DNA of 64,000 bases from Chryseobacterium paludis (GCF_025403485.1 NZ_CP099966.1:2976001-3040000), one strand, 5' to 3'; numbered from the stretch's first letter, positions 45,315 to 55,271 are shown. Numbers and translations: made by a program. The notes: a model not told the origin generated them from the letters alone.

Positions 45315-46385
45315 ATGAAAAATCAACAACAAACTATAAATCAGACGAATCATAAAATAAATTGGTTTCAGAAGTTTCTCATGGTATGCTCCGGAGGAAA
45401 CATTCATATCTTAAGGAAGACCCCTAGCGAATGGAACAAATTTGCGGGTATCGGGGGTATTGTTCTATTTACTGCTGTTTTTGCTACCCTTTCAGCAGGT
45501 TATGCCATGTATACCGTATTCGATAATATATGGACTTCAGTAGGATTCGGAATTTTATGGGGATTAATGATATTCAATCTGGACCGTTATATTGTTTCTT
45601 CTATAAAAAAAACGGGAACATGGTGGAATCAGATTTTGATGGCTATTCCCCGTTTGATATTGGCTACTTTTTTAGGAATCATTATTTCAAAACCTTTGGA
45701 ACTTAAAATTTTTGAAAAAGAAGTTAACAAACAGTTGAATACCATTATTCAACGCAATAAAAAACAACTTCAGGGTGAGATGAGTGGAAGGATCCTTCAA
45801 CAAAGCGGACCTTTTGAAACGGAGAAAAAACAAATTTCAGAAAAGACTGCTCAGTATCAAAAATCATATGACTCCGCTTCAGTAGAACTGGAAAAAGAAA
45901 TCTTAGGAAAACAGTCTGGTTTAACCAGTGGAAAAGTAGGTTTCGGATCCAATGCTAAACGGAAGCAAGAACTTAAAGAACAGAGAAGACAGGATTTAGA
46001 AAACTACCAAAAACAAGTAGGGCCTAGACTCGAGTATCTAGATAAAGAAATTTCAAAAGTATACACCAACCTTGAAACAGAGAGAAAATCATCAGAAACA
46101 TTTGAGGATAAATTCAATGGATTCGCCGCACGATTACAGGCATTAGATGAATTAGGAAAAAATTCAGCGATCATTGGTTTAGCTGCGGCCTTCATCATGG
46201 GACTTTTTATTTGTCTGGAAATCTCTCCTGTATTGGTTAAGTTAATTTCGCATATTGGACCCTATGACCATCTACTGGAAAAAACAGAAAATGACTTCCG
46301 TCTGTATTCAAAAGAGAAAATTGAAAAAGGAAATGCATTGACGGATTATCGGATTGATGATTTTAAAGAGAATTTGAATAAGTAA
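45315..46385 (+). CDS. DUF4407 membrane protein with central coiled coil
   Basis: The 356-residue protein has two membrane hairpins near the N-terminus: GIGGIVLFTAVFATLSAGYA with the following WTSVGFGILWGLMIFNLDRY, and a segment containing AIPRLILATFLGIIISKP. A long charged coiled-coil region of about 150 residues, rich in Glu, Lys and Gln, comes next, then another membrane segment (SAIIGLAAAFIMGLFICLEI). This matches DUF4407, an uncharacterised membrane family. WFQKFLMVCSGGNIHIL at the start is also typical. No partner gene suggests a function. A perfect palindrome terminator follows. Confidence 0.85.
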   Translation: MKNQQQTINQTNHKINWFQKFLMVCSGGNIHILRKTPSEWNKFAGIGGIVLFTAVFATLSAGYAMYTVFDNIWTSVGFGILWGLMIFNLDRYIVSSIKKTGTWWNQILMAIPRLILATFLGIIISKPLELKIFEKEVNKQLNTIIQRNKKQLQGEMSGRILQQSGPFETEKKQISEKTAQYQKSYDSASVELEKEILGKQSGLTSGKVGFGSNAKRKQELKEQRRQDLENYQKQVGPRLEYLDKEISKVYTNLETERKSSETFEDKFNGFAARLQALDELGKNSAIIGLAAAFIMGLFICLEISPVLVKLISHIGPYDHLLEKTENDFRLYSKEKIEKGNALTDYRIDDFKENLNK

Positions 46386-46402
46386 TACTCAAATAAATAG
46401 AT

Positions 46403-46441
46403 AACAAATACCTTTCACAATTGTGAAAGGTATTTGTTTTT
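46403..46441 (+). terminator. Perfect palindromic terminator after the DUF4407 gene
   Basis: AACAAATACCTTTCACAA is followed immediately by its exact reverse complement, an 18-base arm with no spacer, then T residues. The rest of the 230-base spacer to the next gene holds only the promoter at 46558 and AT-rich sequence. Confidence 0.9.
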
Positions 46442-46557
46442 ACAGATAATACGTCATCTTTTGTCGCTTTGTTGGAATAGCTTTGCATTGAACATAAAAC
46501 ATGATGTAATTCATATTAATTCTTTTTAATGTGAAATTAATCAGTCTTAAAAAACGT

Positions 46558-46565
46558 TAAATTTG
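46558..46565 (+). promoter_or_regulatory. -7 promoter box of the T9SS cargo/RHS operon
   Basis: TAAATTTG matches TAnnTTTG and lies 51 bases before the ATG at 46616. It may drive the run of genes from 46616 to 55271, whose spacers are short and hold no clear terminator. Confidence 0.6.
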
Positions 46566-46615
46566 CAGGATTTTAAAAATCAATTACAAACTAAAATAAA
46601 AATATAATAATAAAC

Positions 46616-48187
46616 ATGCATAAACTCTACATAAGTGCATTAACTCTATGCGCTACCGCCTTGTTATACTCACAAGAAGTGGTTTGGCAAAAAGACATTA
46701 AATCCAATACACAGGATTTTCTTAGTCAGGTTACGACAACAATAGATCAACAGTATTTGATTACTGGGAGTGTGATTCAGGGAGGTAGCCTTCGAGAACC
46801 TCAGGCTACATCGAAGCAGAATAATGGGTACGATTTTCACTTGGTGAAACTGAACCAACAAGGAGATCAGGTTTGGGAAAAATATTTCGTAGGGAACAAT
46901 CATGATTATTTATCCGCTACAGCGTCAACACAGGAAGGAGGTTTTTTGGTATCAGGTACCACATATTCTTCGAAAGGACTAGATAAAAAGGAAGATTCTA
47001 AAGGTGGATCGGATATCTGGCTCATCAGATTGAGTGAATTTGGTGATGAATTATGGCAAAAAACTTTAGGAACTTCTTCTGATGAAGAAGCCAGGGCTGT
47101 TATTCAAACAACTGATCTTGGGTTTTTTGTAGCTGGAAATGTCCAAAACACATCTAAAGGTTATGGTTCCAAAGATGTTTTGATCATCAAGCTTGATAAA
47201 AACGGAAAAGAGATTTCACAATTAGTTTTAGGTGGAAAAGGGCTTGATGAAGTGGAAAAGATGATCCCTACGAAAGATGGTGGAGCATTATTAGGTATTT
47301 ATTCCAGAAGTAATGTTGGGGGATCGAAACAAACTGAAAACTTTGGCGAAGGTGATTACTGGATTGTAAAACTTTCAAAAGACGGAAAAGTAGAATGGGA
47401 AAAGAATTATGGAGGGAAAGGTGATGATCATTTAAGAACATTAGCACTAACATCTTCAGGCTATATCATTGGAGGAGAATCAAGATCTGAAAGATCTGGA
47501 AATAAATCGGTTGGAATTGAAGAAGGAACTGATGTTTGGTTAATCTCTTTAAATGAAAGGGGTGATGAAGAGTGGCAGAAATCTTACAATTTCAAAAACA
47601 GGGATATCTTAATGGGAATGAGTGTTATTCGTTCCGCAGATGATAAAACAAAAGGAATTTTATTAGGTGGCTATACGCAGGCCGAAGGAAGAATAGAAAC
47701 CGATGATGAAACATTTTGGATGTTATATCTGAATGATAAGGGTGATGAACAATGGAGAAAACATGTAAAAGGAGAATCCAGAAAAAGAGAAGAAAGGTTA
47801 TCCGATATTAAACTCAACAGAGATGGCTCAATCATTTTAGCAGGAACCAGTGCTGAGGAATTAGGAAAAGAAAACTGGAAGATTATAAAACTGGGTGATA
47901 AGCAGATTGATCAGCTCATTGTAAAACAAGATATCAAGATCTATCCGAATCCTGTTTCAGATTATGCCTATGTAGAAATAGGTTTCGACACTTCGACGGG
48001 CTCAGGGCAGGGCTTCAAGGAAGCTGATATAACTTTGTATGATATGGGTGGAAGACAGTTGCAGACTTTGAAAACAAAGAATAAAGTAACAAAGATTAAT
48101 ACGCAGGCTCTGATTCAAGGAGCTTATCTGGTTGTTGTGAAAACAAATGAAAATAAAACTGCTAATGCTAAACTGATTAAGAAATAA
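46616..48187 (+). CDS. Secreted repeat protein with T9SS type A sorting domain
   Basis: The 523-residue product has a signal peptide (MHKLYISALTLCATALLYSQ). Residues 20 to about 430 contain a run of blade-like repeats, each around 60 residues and of the type GGFLVSGTTYSS...DIWLIRLSEFGDELWQKTLG; I count about seven. They suggest a beta-propeller of unknown ligand. The tail (IYPNPVSDYAYVEIGF, ITLYDMGGRQL, LIKK) is a type A sorting domain. An odd insert, DTSTGSGQ, splits the tail where relatives would run GFKEAD, and it is encoded by a REP-like DNA element. It is the first gene of the RHS cassette, 7 bases before the next gene. Confidence 0.8.
   Translation: MHKLYISALTLCATALLYSQEVVWQKDIKSNTQDFLSQVTTTIDQQYLITGSVIQGGSLREPQATSKQNNGYDFHLVKLNQQGDQVWEKYFVGNNHDYLSATASTQEGGFLVSGTTYSSKGLDKKEDSKGGSDIWLIRLSEFGDELWQKTLGTSSDEEARAVIQTTDLGFFVAGNVQNTSKGYGSKDVLIIKLDKNGKEISQLVLGGKGLDEVEKMIPTKDGGALLGIYSRSNVGGSKQTENFGEGDYWIVKLSKDGKVEWEKNYGGKGDDHLRTLALTSSGYIIGGESRSERSGNKSVGIEEGTDVWLISLNERGDEEWQKSYNFKNRDILMGMSVIRSADDKTKGILLGGYTQAEGRIETDDETFWMLYLNDKGDEQWRKHVKGESRKREERLSDIKLNRDGSIILAGTSAEELGKENWKIIKLGDKQIDQLIVKQDIKIYPNPVSDYAYVEIGFDTSTGSGQGFKEADITLYDMGGRQLQTLKTKNKVTKINTQALIQGAYLVVVKTNENKTANAKLIKK
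47983..48015 (+). repeat. REP-like element inserted in frame in a coding region
   Basis: TTCGACACTTCGACGGGCTC and the following AGGGCAGGGCTTC resemble the widespread repeat read on the other strand as CCCTGAGCCCGTCGAAG. It is flanked by GGTTTC and GGCTTC, like an imperfect target duplication. It adds codons for D-T-S-T-G-S-G-Q-G without breaking the frame. Confidence 0.55.
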
Positions 48188-48194
48188 TATTACA

Positions 48195-50948
48195 ATGAAG
48201 ACCATATATAAATTATTATCATTCTCTATATTGATCTTTGGCTCTGGAAAAGGTCAAAGAAATTTTGGGAATACTCCCGAACCGGTTCCTTCCGTTTCTT
48301 CTTTTTCGTCCTATGTCAATACGCCCGTTTCATTATCTACAGGAGTACCGGATATATCACTTCCTTTATTAAGCCTTCCTACCAGCAATAAAAGCTTGGA
48401 AATTCCAGTAGGACTTAGTTATCATGTTGCCAATGTTGTTAATAATAAACCTGGTAGTGAAGTGGGTCTTGGATGGTCCTTAGCTAAGGGTGGGAATATC
48501 TCCCGAGTTATCAATGATTATGTTGATGAGTTTTATGATAATGCATCAAAGCCTGGTTACATAAAAAATGAATTCAATGATGTCTATTATTATAATATTC
48601 CTGGAAATTCTGGTAAATTTACTTTCATCAGAGATATTACGAATAATACCTTTACCGTAAATCATATTTCAGGGAACAACATAAAAATTGAGTATACAAG
48701 AGATGCTAATACGGCTACTTTAATTATAAATTCTTTTAAAATTACAGATGAAAAAGGATTTAAGTATATTTTTGATGATTACAGTAAGTCTCTAAATGAC
48801 CCTCTTTTTTATTTTAAATCTGCGTTTTATTTAAGTAAAATTCTGGATGAAAGCAATGTTGAAGTCGCCACTTTTACCTACCAAAAGGATAATATTAATA
48901 AAAAAGGAACATCAATTTTATTGTATCAAAGCTGTAAATTAAAAGAAATTTCATCAGACTTTGGAAAGCTTAGTTTTGAAAATGAGTATGAAACTATTAA
49001 AGAAGAGGGGATTGATGATCCTTATAAGATAAATAGCATATCACTTTTTGATAAGTCGAACAGGCTTATTTCCAAATATAAGTTTTTGTATCAAAGTGGA
49101 ACAGATAGAAGAGACTTAACTGGCCTTGAGAGGTTTAACAGTATCGAGGAGAGAATTGAAAGAAGGGACTTCAATTATGCAGATCTTTCATCTTCGGGAT
49201 ATAAGGATATTGGTGGTGGTGATTATGTATGCTCTAATGAATATAGTAACCCAACTATCTATAAAATCCGAACGTTACAGAGTATAAGCCTTCCGGAGGG
49301 AGGGTATACCAACTATAATTTTCAATTTAAGGATATTTATCAGAACAACAGCTCAATCCAGTTGAACAATAATAGTTTAACTAATCCTGCTTTCCAAAAA
49401 TTAAGTGAAGAAGAGAGAATATTTTTTGACACGAATCAAAGCAGCATATATAATCTTCATGTAGATGCGACAAGAGCTTATTATCTCATGTTTTTATATG
49501 ATGAACTGTATGATGATAAATACCCTATTCATATGCCTCATGTTATTAATTATAAGCTTAAAAAAGCTGGTGTAGAGGTTACCCCGGTAACTTCTAACTG
49601 TAGTAAGTATATCCTGACTCCAGGTGACTATACATTTGAAATCAAAGGTCAGGGAAACAATCCTGGCTTTGGGAATGGAAATATAATATACCGCACCATC
49701 ATTACTGCACCACAGCCTTATAAAAATGCTGCGCCGGCAGCAGGTGTCAGAATAGCCAGTATCGAGCATTTTGACGTTGACAATGTTTTAAAAAAGAAGA
49801 CAAGCTATGAATACAATTCATTTGTAAATCCCAATGACTCAAGTGGCGGCACATATACTGCTGAAAATTGTGGGATTAATGATGAACTTTTTGATAATAC
49901 AATTATCCTTTACAAAAATGTAAAAGAAATTTATGGAGATGCCACGAACAACCTGGGATATGCGAAATATTACTTTAAAATGCCTGAAGATTACACCTCG
50001 ACTGTATCAATGTTCAAACCTTATTATAATATTACTTCTACAGGGCTTTTGTATAAGCAAGAAGTATATAACCAGCAAAATGCAATAACAATTTCACAAA
50101 ATACAGATTATGTAATGGATGAAATCTCTGGCGCTCCGCAATATAGTATCTGCTCTGGGTATAACTCAAAAGCAGCATGGATCAAATCTACAAAGGTAAC
50201 TTCCAAGACATTTTTCGATAATTCATCAAGCCTTGAGAGTATTTCTGAAACGACATTCAGCCCCTACAACTTTTCAATATCAACTGTAAAAGAAACCTCC
50301 CCTGAAGGGATTATCACTGAAAAAGCAGTAAAGTATGCGTCGGATCTTTCCAATACTAAACTCATTAACGCACGTATGCTTACCACTGCTTTACAGACAG
50401 AAACTAAAATTAATGGAAAACTGGTAGAAAAATCAGAAACTAAATTTGACAATGCTTCCAACCTATATCCTAGCTCTGTACTTTCTTTTGACCTTAAAAA
50501 TCAAACTCCGGTAACAGAAACTGCCATTAACAACTATGATACTAAAGGGAACCCAAGAGAGCTTGTTTCAAAATCAGGTATTTCCACTGCTATTATTTAC
50601 GGATATAAAGGAACCCTGCCAATTGCAAAAATAACAGGAGCTTCTTATAGTCAGATTGCATCTCTTGCTACGGTTACAGCAGCTATTACTGCCTCTGATG
50701 CAGATGCGGTTGATCCAACTAAGGAACCGGCTTTACTCGTGGCTTTGGAAAACCTTAGAAAAGATACCGCAATAAAAGATTATTCTATTACTACCTACAC
50801 GTATGATCCCTTAATAGGAACGACTTCCATTACACTCTCCAATGGGATAAGAGAAGTGTACAGGTATGATAAATCCAACCGGTTACAAAGGGTGGAAGAT
50901 AAGAATGGTAAACTATTAAAAGAGTATGAGTATAACTACAAACATTAA
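48195..50948 (+). CDS. RHS/YD-repeat-associated secreted protein, first gene of the cassette
   Basis: This 917-residue protein has a weak N-terminal export signal (MKTIYKLLSFSILIFGSGKG) and opens with SSYVNTPVSLSTGVPDISLP and GLSYHVANVVNNKPGSEVGL-type sequence. That opening is the usual start of Bacteroidetes proteins placed directly upstream of DUF6443/RHS proteins and is related to the TcB/SpvB-type shell entrance. Most of the middle is beta-rich. The C-terminus has YD-type repeats (TTYTYDPLIGTTSITLSNG, EVYRYDKSNRLQRVEDKNG) that would continue into the next protein's shell. It probably builds part of an RHS cage together with the next gene, but that assembly is inferred. Confidence 0.7.
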   Translation: MKTIYKLLSFSILIFGSGKGQRNFGNTPEPVPSVSSFSSYVNTPVSLSTGVPDISLPLLSLPTSNKSLEIPVGLSYHVANVVNNKPGSEVGLGWSLAKGGNISRVINDYVDEFYDNASKPGYIKNEFNDVYYYNIPGNSGKFTFIRDITNNTFTVNHISGNNIKIEYTRDANTATLIINSFKITDEKGFKYIFDDYSKSLNDPLFYFKSAFYLSKILDESNVEVATFTYQKDNINKKGTSILLYQSCKLKEISSDFGKLSFENEYETIKEEGIDDPYKINSISLFDKSNRLISKYKFLYQSGTDRRDLTGLERFNSIEERIERRDFNYADLSSSGYKDIGGGDYVCSNEYSNPTIYKIRTLQSISLPEGGYTNYNFQFKDIYQNNSSIQLNNNSLTNPAFQKLSEEERIFFDTNQSSIYNLHVDATRAYYLMFLYDELYDDKYPIHMPHVINYKLKKAGVEVTPVTSNCSKYILTPGDYTFEIKGQGNNPGFGNGNIIYRTIITAPQPYKNAAPAAGVRIASIEHFDVDNVLKKKTSYEYNSFVNPNDSSGGTYTAENCGINDELFDNTIILYKNVKEIYGDATNNLGYAKYYFKMPEDYTSTVSMFKPYYNITSTGLLYKQEVYNQQNAITISQNTDYVMDEISGAPQYSICSGYNSKAAWIKSTKVTSKTFFDNSSSLESISETTFSPYNFSISTVKETSPEGIITEKAVKYASDLSNTKLINARMLTTALQTETKINGKLVEKSETKFDNASNLYPSSVLSFDLKNQTPVTETAINNYDTKGNPRELVSKSGISTAIIYGYKGTLPIAKITGASYSQIASLATVTAAITASDADAVDPTKEPALLVALENLRKDTAIKDYSITTYTYDPLIGTTSITLSNGIREVYRYDKSNRLQRVEDKNGKLLKEYEYNYKH

Positions 50949-51028
50949 ATGTACAATGTATTAAAGTACAATGTATTCATGTAGAATAAGCATAAATGCA
51001 CCATACTATAATACAAAAATCAAAACTT

Positions 51029-54000
51029 ATGAAAAGAATTTTAAATATATTCAGCATATTGTTTGTAGCAGGATCATCTTATGCGCAAACAGGCCCAAGT
51101 ACTAACGAAAACTATATACAAAGCAGAACTTACCTTGAAGAGGTTACTTCCTCAAGTCCCAATGCCAGACAAATTCAGGCCATTCAGTATTTTGATGGAT
51201 TGGGAAGAGCTAAGCAATCAATCATTGTAAAAGCTACACCACAAGGAAGAGATATAGTAAAACCCATCTTTTATAACGATAATGAAAATGGAAGACAAAC
51301 CAAGGAATACCTTCCTGTTCCCCAACCAGGAACTCAGGGCGGAGCTATTTATAATACCCCTTTAGATAATGTTACAGCTGTTTATGGAAATGAAAGGATT
51401 TATGGAGAAAAGACACTGGAAAAATCTCCAACCGGGAGAGTGAAACAAGTTACTTCGATAGGAAATAACTGGGCCACGCATCCCTCCCAGTTTACCTATG
51501 CTGCTAATGCCGCTGGAGAAGTAAAAAAAATAACATCTGTTACCGCATGGGCGGGTGAAACAACTTCCACTGAAATTTTTTATAGTGGAGTGTATGCAGC
51601 CAATACCTTATCAAAAAATACAGCAACAGATGCAGATGGAAATACCACCATTGAGTTTACCAATGGTTTGGGACAGGTAATTTTGGTAAGAAAAAATGAT
51701 GGAACTAAAAACACAGACACCTATTATGTGTACAATGAGTATGGTCAATTAACCTATGTAATCCCTCCATTGGCCGTTACTGCCTCTATACCAGATCAGA
51801 CTACATTAGACAATTTATGCTATCAGTATAGATATGATAGTCTTGGAAGAATGGTAGAAAAAAAACTTCCAGGAAAAGGATGGGAGTATATGGTGTACGA
51901 TAAAGCTGATCAACTGATCATGACACAAGATGCAGAATTGCGTAAAACAGGTAAATGGTTCCTCACAAAATATGATACATTTGGAAGGATAATTTATACT
52001 GGAATTATACCGGGTGTGGACAGACCAAGTCTGCAAAGTCTACTTAACAATTATGTAATTACCGAATATAGAAACACTCAGGGTTTTACCAGAAATGGAA
52101 TGCAGATCTATTATACGAATGATTGGTGCAAGGAAGTAGAAACTATTTTATCCGTTAATTATTACGATACTTATCCGACCTATTCTTTTAATCCTCCATT
52201 CCCTACCACTATTTTGACTAAACCAGTCATTCCTCATACACAGAATGTTACAGTAAACACCAAAAACCTACCAGTGATGTCTTTAGTGAAAAATATTGAG
52301 GATGATAACTGGACGAAAAGTTACGTGTATTACGATGCTAAAGGAAGATCAATTGGAGGTTATGAAATCAATCATCTGGGTGGATATACAAAAACAGAGA
52401 CAGAACTTGATTTTGCAGGAGTACCAAAGCAATCCAAAGTGTATCATAAAAGGCTTTCTACAGATACAGAAAGAATCATCACTCATACATTTGAGTATGA
52501 CGCTCAAAATAGACTAAAAAAGCAATGGCATCAGGTGAATGGAGGAGCTCAGGAACTTCTTGCAGAGAATACCTATAATGAACTCTCTCAGCTTTCCAAT
52601 AAAAAAGTGGGAAATAATCTGCAAAGCATTGATTATACCTATGACATCAGAGGCTCGGTTATCAAGGTCAATAACCCAGCCATTCTCAGTGGAAAATTAT
52701 TTGGATACGAAGTGAAGTATACCAACCCGATCGGAACTTCGCCAAAGTATAACGGGACTATTAGTGAGGTAGATTGGAAAACAACAAGCGATAATGTTTT
52801 AAGAAGATATACTTATACTTATGATGGGTTGAACAGGCTGAAAAAAGGGACCTATTCAGAGCCGAGCTCATCAGTTCCTCAAAATGGTTTCTTTAATGAA
52901 ACTATAGGATATGATATGAACAGTAATATCACCAGTTTGCAGAGAAATGGAAAAAGCTTTGCAGGAACAGCTGCACTGATAGATAATCTTACCTATTCTT
53001 ATACAGGGAACAGGCTTAATTCTGTTAAAGATGCATCTGGAAATTACATTGGCTATCCCGATGTATCAGGAAATACAATAGTCTATGATGATAATGGAAA
53101 TATGACAGACCATGTAGATAAAGGAATTCTACAAATCAAATATAACTTCCTTAATCTTCCAGATTACATAAAGTTTGATAAGACTTATATTCCGAGACCA
53201 TCAAGTATGGAAAGTGACTTTAATGTTAGTACTAAATATTTATATCGGGCAGATGGGACAAAACTTAGAAAGACTTATATTTTTGGTTCTGGAAAGTCGA
53301 ACATGGAAACTTATGCCCTAACTGAATATTTAAATGGATTTCAATACGAAGATCAAGTCAATATTCTTAGCCCTACTACTATGCCTCTGACTTTAAAGTT
53401 TGTTCCAACTTCTGAAGGCTATTACAATTTTGAAAATAACAAGTATATTTACAGCTATAGAGACCATCTAGGAAATGTGAGAATAAGTTACTCTAAAAAC
53501 TCAACTGGTGGAACAGAGATCATTGAAGAAAACAATTATTATCCTTTTGGATTAAAACATGAAGGATATAATGCACTAGTTGGAAATCCTGCCTATAACT
53601 ATAGATATAATGGTAAAGAACTTCAAAAGGAAACCGGATGGAATGATTATGGCGCCAGAATGTACATAGCTGACATTGGAAGATGGGGGGTTGTAGATCC
53701 ATTAGCAGAAACAAGTAGAAGATTTTCACCTTATAATTATGTTGTAAACAATCCTATCAGCTTTATTGATCCAGATGGAAGAAAATTTGCAATGCCATAT
53801 GAAGCTAGCGGGATCGAAGCTACGAATCCAAACTCTTACTGGTGGTTGGGACTTACAGGCACAAGAGCAGATAAGATGGTACCAATTGGTAAAAGTGGCG
53901 GCGCAGGAGGAGGATATATGATTGCTAATAGTCCAAAATTTGGAGACACGCAGGCGTTTAGAGATCTTATGGATGCTGCAAAAGCTGGCAATGATCGATT

Positions 54001-54598
54001 TAAACTAATTAATCGAGGTAAATATCTAGAATGGTGGGAAGATGGGGAACCTGCGCAAAATAAAAATGATATAACCGGTTTAGATGGTCATAGGTTAAAA
54101 CTTGGAGGGAATCCAACAAAAACAACGACATTTGCAGGAGTTACAAGTCTAATTAACGAAAATCCTTTCATAAAAGCAGAAAATACGATGTATCATACGA
54201 AAGGAAGGGCAGGAATATCAAATATAGATTATAGAACGGTAAGAAATTTTAATACGGGTAATCTAAGTGGCTTAATATCTATGCAGTTGAATTTATCATC
54301 TCTTAACTTATATAATGAACTTACGAGCAGTTCGGATACCAATGGATTTATGATTAGTATTGGAAATTATTCGTTTGGTGGTTCGGGTACTTTATCATTT
54401 GACCTTATTAACAGCGACATTTCATTAAATTTTGGACAAAAACTTGACAATAACAATTCAAGCATAAATTCATATGGAATAAAACCTCTTACAGCTGCAA
54501 TGGTTATAGTAGGGTATGTAGTTGAGAGATTTACACCTCCAACTGTGGTGCCTGTCTTACCATCAGGCGGAGTCATTAATGATCATTTAACCTTATAA
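51029..54598 (+). CDS. DUF6443/RHS repeat-associated core protein with variable C-terminal tip (putative polymorphic toxin)
   Basis: The 1189-residue product starts at ATG 51029 with signal peptide MKRILNIFSILFVAGSSYAQ; a start at 50996 would add residues before it. The N-terminus (SRTYLEEVTS, QAIQYFDGLGRAKQSI) is DUF6443. Then come many YD repeats (YTYDGLNRLKKG, YNYRYNGKELQKETGWNDYG). The RHS core ends at DPLAE...SPYNYVVNNPISFIDPDG near residue 917. The last ~270 residues after DPDG differ in style from the shell, are Asn/Ser-rich and contain LGLTGTRADKM, YLEWWEDGEPAQNKND and a hydrophobic LTAAMVIVGYVV near the end. No nuclease, ART or deaminase motif was recognised in the tip. Confidence 0.82.
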   Translation: MKRILNIFSILFVAGSSYAQTGPSTNENYIQSRTYLEEVTSSSPNARQIQAIQYFDGLGRAKQSIIVKATPQGRDIVKPIFYNDNENGRQTKEYLPVPQPGTQGGAIYNTPLDNVTAVYGNERIYGEKTLEKSPTGRVKQVTSIGNNWATHPSQFTYAANAAGEVKKITSVTAWAGETTSTEIFYSGVYAANTLSKNTATDADGNTTIEFTNGLGQVILVRKNDGTKNTDTYYVYNEYGQLTYVIPPLAVTASIPDQTTLDNLCYQYRYDSLGRMVEKKLPGKGWEYMVYDKADQLIMTQDAELRKTGKWFLTKYDTFGRIIYTGIIPGVDRPSLQSLLNNYVITEYRNTQGFTRNGMQIYYTNDWCKEVETILSVNYYDTYPTYSFNPPFPTTILTKPVIPHTQNVTVNTKNLPVMSLVKNIEDDNWTKSYVYYDAKGRSIGGYEINHLGGYTKTETELDFAGVPKQSKVYHKRLSTDTERIITHTFEYDAQNRLKKQWHQVNGGAQELLAENTYNELSQLSNKKVGNNLQSIDYTYDIRGSVIKVNNPAILSGKLFGYEVKYTNPIGTSPKYNGTISEVDWKTTSDNVLRRYTYTYDGLNRLKKGTYSEPSSSVPQNGFFNETIGYDMNSNITSLQRNGKSFAGTAALIDNLTYSYTGNRLNSVKDASGNYIGYPDVSGNTIVYDDNGNMTDHVDKGILQIKYNFLNLPDYIKFDKTYIPRPSSMESDFNVSTKYLYRADGTKLRKTYIFGSGKSNMETYALTEYLNGFQYEDQVNILSPTTMPLTLKFVPTSEGYYNFENNKYIYSYRDHLGNVRISYSKNSTGGTEIIEENNYYPFGLKHEGYNALVGNPAYNYRYNGKELQKETGWNDYGARMYIADIGRWGVVDPLAETSRRFSPYNYVVNNPISFIDPDGRKFAMPYEASGIEATNPNSYWWLGLTGTRADKMVPIGKSGGAGGGYMIANSPKFGDTQAFRDLMDAAKAGNDRFKLINRGKYLEWWEDGEPAQNKNDITGLDGHRLKLGGNPTKTTTFAGVTSLINENPFIKAENTMYHTKGRAGISNIDYRTVRNFNTGNLSGLISMQLNLSSLNLYNELTSSSDTNGFMISIGNYSFGGSGTLSFDLINSDISLNFGQKLDNNNSSINSYGIKPLTAAMVIVGYVVERFTPPTVVPVLPSGGVINDHLTL

Positions 54599-54608
54599 TT
54601 TATTAACT

Positions 54609-55271
54609 ATGAAAAAGAAATTTTTATTAATATCCTTTTTTATTGGACTTACTGTTATCATATATCTTATCTACAGAACAGTTCTTTTTTCAGAATATAA
54701 CAACAAATTAATAGTAAGTAATTCAAAACCAAAGTTTGCACTAGAAGATTTGCTTAATAACCGTAATATAAAAGTAGCTTACCTAAAAAGCTTTAATTAT
54801 GATAATAATAATATCGGATTTGATGCAATAGTGAATGATAAGTATTATATTAAAGTTACAAAACTTGGAATGCTTAATAATACCCCATTTGCTATTAATA
54901 AGTCAAATAACGATTTTGCTATTAATTATGAAATAACACGTTTTCCAATTGATGCTGATGTTCAAATTGGACAATATTTTAGTTTTTACGACTTTCCATT
55001 TCATATAAAAGAAACAAAATATTATCTAGATGGTAAGGAATTAAAAAGAATTGATGATCATTTTGTAGAAATTATTTTTCAAGGCAATTATATTAATTTT
55101 TCCTTTAATAATAAGGGGAAAAAGGATTTTGGCTATCTTACACCCAATGAAGAAATGTCTGTTAGCTTTATTAATTATAAAAATGAATTGTATGCAGTCA
55201 ATACAAAATCATATAAAAACTATTCTTTTAAAAGTTTGCATTCTTTATTAAATGAAAATATTGAGAGGTAA
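54609..55271 (+). CDS. Membrane-anchored protein, candidate immunity protein for the RHS tip
   Basis: This 220-residue protein begins 10 bases after the RHS stop and has one N-terminal membrane segment (FLLISFFIGLTVIIYLIYRT). The rest is a beta-rich domain with KVAYLKSFNYDNNNIGFDAI, FAINYEITRFPIDADVQIGQ and YFSFYDFPFHIKETKYYLDG, ending in LHSLLNENIER. I recognise no family. Its place directly behind the variable tip, its high AT content and its single anchor are what an immunity protein for a periplasmic or membrane-active toxin would show. That role is inferred from position only. A strong terminator closes the unit. Confidence 0.6.
   Translation: MKKKFLLISFFIGLTVIIYLIYRTVLFSEYNNKLIVSNSKPKFALEDLLNNRNIKVAYLKSFNYDNNNIGFDAIVNDKYYIKVTKLGMLNNTPFAINKSNNDFAINYEITRFPIDADVQIGQYFSFYDFPFHIKETKYYLDGKELKRIDDHFVEIIFQGNYINFSFNNKGKKDFGYLTPNEEMSVSFINYKNELYAVNTKSYKNYSFKSLHSLLNENIER

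Noticed and set aside
46472..46487. TTGGAATAGCTTTGCA as a second sigma-54 promoter
   Set aside because: It lacks the CAC of the -24 element and the GG-to-GC spacing is one base short; a normal -7 box lies downstream at 46558.
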